NCBI RefSeq assembly: GCF_009725165.1
Contig: NZ_WNZW01000008.1
Coordinates: 167,385-231,384, forward strand
Source of the DNA: Paenibacillus woosongensis
GTDB taxonomy: Bacteria > Bacillota > Bacilli > Paenibacillales > Paenibacillaceae
Direction of reading: 5' to 3'
Length of the DNA: 64,000 nt
This document shows, one piece after another, positions 63,090-64,000 of the stretch; positions within the stretch are counted from its first letter, which is position 1, and each line of letters starts with the position of its first letter. The notes beneath the pieces were generated by a model that did not search any database, was not told the origin of the DNA, and worked only from the letters and a program-made list of their open reading frames with translations. A program made the translations under genes and the position numbers.

Positions 63090-63842
63090 ATGGTAAACGT
63101 CAGAGGAAAATGGGCGCTGATTACGGGCGCAAGCCGGGGCGTCGGTTATCAGATTGCTATTTTTATGGCCAAGCAGGGCTGCAACCTAATTTTGCACAGC
63201 AGAAGTCTGGAGCATACCCGGAAAGTCGAAGAAGAGGTTAAGGCATTGGGCGTAGAAGCCTATGGTGTGCAAGCCGAGCTGGCTAACCATGAGGAAGTCG
63301 TCGCCATGCTGGATGAGATTGAAGCAAACGGAACCGAAGTTGATATCGTCTTCAACAACGCGGCGGTGCAAATTGCGTATAGAACGGATTATTGGAGTAC
63401 GCCCGTCGAGGACTTTGAAATGAGCTTCCGCATTAATTTCATTTCGATCGCCACCATCTGCAACAGGCTGATTCCAAAAATGATTGAACGCGGCTTCGGA
63501 CGGGTCATCAATACGACAAGCGGCATCCGAAACGAGCCAGAGCAAGCTGGTTATGCGGCAAGCAAAGCGGCCCTGGACAAATTCACGAAAGATCTGGCTT
63601 CCCGTTTAGAGGGAACCAATGTGATGATCAACATTACCGATCCAGGCTGGTGCAGAACCGATCTAGGCGGTCCGCAGGCTCCATGCGCTGTCGAGAGCGT
63701 TGTTCCCGGCATCGCGGTAGGCGCCTTTGTAGACGACAAGAAAAGCGCGCGGTTCTTCCCTGCACAGGACTTCGTCGGCATGACGCTCGAGGACGCGGTA
63801 GCCAAAGCCGAGAAAATCGAAGCGAATCCATATACCATTTAG
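63090..63842 (+). CDS. Short-chain dehydrogenase/reductase
   Basis: A 250-residue classical SDR. Gly motif TGASRGVG (14-21), NNAAV, Ser in INTTSGI and the catalytic pair in YAASKAAL (YxxxK) are all present, followed by the DPGW segment. It reduces or oxidises an unidentified alcohol/ketone with NAD(P). AAAGGAG precedes the ATG. It is divergent from the HxlR regulator, which is its likely controller. Confidence 0.88.
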   Translation: MVNVRGKWALITGASRGVGYQIAIFMAKQGCNLILHSRSLEHTRKVEEEVKALGVEAYGVQAELANHEEVVAMLDEIEANGTEVDIVFNNAAVQIAYRTDYWSTPVEDFEMSFRINFISIATICNRLIPKMIERGFGRVINTTSGIRNEPEQAGYAASKAALDKFTKDLASRLEGTNVMINITDPGWCRTDLGGPQAPCAVESVVPGIAVGAFVDDKKSARFFPAQDFVGMTLEDAVAKAEKIEANPYTI

Positions 63843-63926
63843 CCGTAACGCGCAAAAAGGGGAGTCCGGAGGACAATGTCATTAAGATAAGATCAAAGAC
63901 AAGACCGGGAGTAAAACTGAAATGCA

Positions 63927-63965
63927 AAACGGCATAGGAAAAGCCCTGTGCCGTTTGTTTTTTGG
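63927..63965 (+). terminator. Intrinsic terminator downstream of the SDR gene
   Basis: AAACGGCA (63927-63934) pairs with TGCCGTTT (63949-63956), followed by GTTTTTTGG. Confidence 0.75.
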
Positions 63966-64000
63966 TTCAAGCAAGAAAAAAGCGTACAGCAAACAAAGCG

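Noticed and set aside
1..64000. tRNA, rRNA, IS elements, prophage or CRISPR array
   Set aside because: I saw no matching signatures: no direct repeat arrays with spacers, no transposase or phage proteins, no tRNA-like cloverleaf.

Overview
The window looks like chromosomal DNA of a Paenibacillus-type endospore-forming Firmicute. The grounds are moderate GC, strong AGGAGG-like ribosome binding sites with many TTG and GTG starts, S-layer-homology (SLH) proteins, and gene families typical of Paenibacillaceae. This is inferred from gene content, not from a database match. I see no rRNA, tRNA, insertion sequence, prophage or CRISPR array. Where a start was moved from the longest possible frame, the reason is a visible ribosome binding site.

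Layout. 1-9.7 kb: edge of a probable XRE-type regulator, a small membrane protein, an SLC13-type transporter with RCK_C domains, a cytosolic metallophosphatase/5'-nucleotidase, a phosphonate-type ABC importer (phnD-phnC-phnE-phnE) and a secreted stalk-domain protein. 9.8-15.4 kb: a large-subunit catalase, a PadR/HAAS pair, and an ECF41-type sigma factor with its carboxymuconolactone decarboxylase-like partner, preceded by a near-consensus ECF41 promoter. 15.4-24.5 kb: a cobalamin-riboswitch-controlled operon. It encodes a 1416-residue SLH-anchored surface protein with two alpha/alpha-barrel and two DUF4430 modules (the two halves of intrinsic factor/transcobalamin), a membrane-anchored DUF4430 protein, and a complete ECF transporter. 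24.6-28.3 kb: an exopolysaccharide operon resembling B. subtilis ydaJKLMN, with a GH8-like protein, a degenerate GGDEF protein retaining the c-di-GMP I-site, a previously uncalled 50-residue membrane protein and a QxxRW glycosyltransferase. 28.5-32 kb: rlmN, a YfcH-type epimerase and a glycerophosphodiesterase. 32-35 kb: an ABC-2 exporter. 35-41.2 kb: a GyrI-like protein, two AAC(3)-family acetyltransferases (one behind an attenuator-like leader), an alpha/beta hydrolase and an SLH protein. 41.3-44.8 kb: an ASCH protein, a TPR-S41 peptidase lipoprotein and an Sfp-type phosphopantetheinyl transferase. 44.9-54 kb: nucleoside uptake and salvage (deoB-nupNOPQ-purine permease, a divergent Crp/Fnr regulator, deoD). 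54-57 kb: a membrane serine hydrolase and a stalk-domain protein. 57-61.3 kb: a Fur-controlled siderophore importer lacking its ATPase, divergent from a ferredoxin-NADP reductase. 61.3-64 kb: an epimerase, an HxlR regulator and a short-chain dehydrogenase.

The most interesting unit is the B12 locus. A surface-displayed, transcobalamin-like capture protein, a membrane-anchored relay domain and an ECF importer sit behind one B12 riboswitch. This suggests an extracellular cobalamin scavenging chain in a Gram-positive wall, built from the same folds as the animal B12 carriers.
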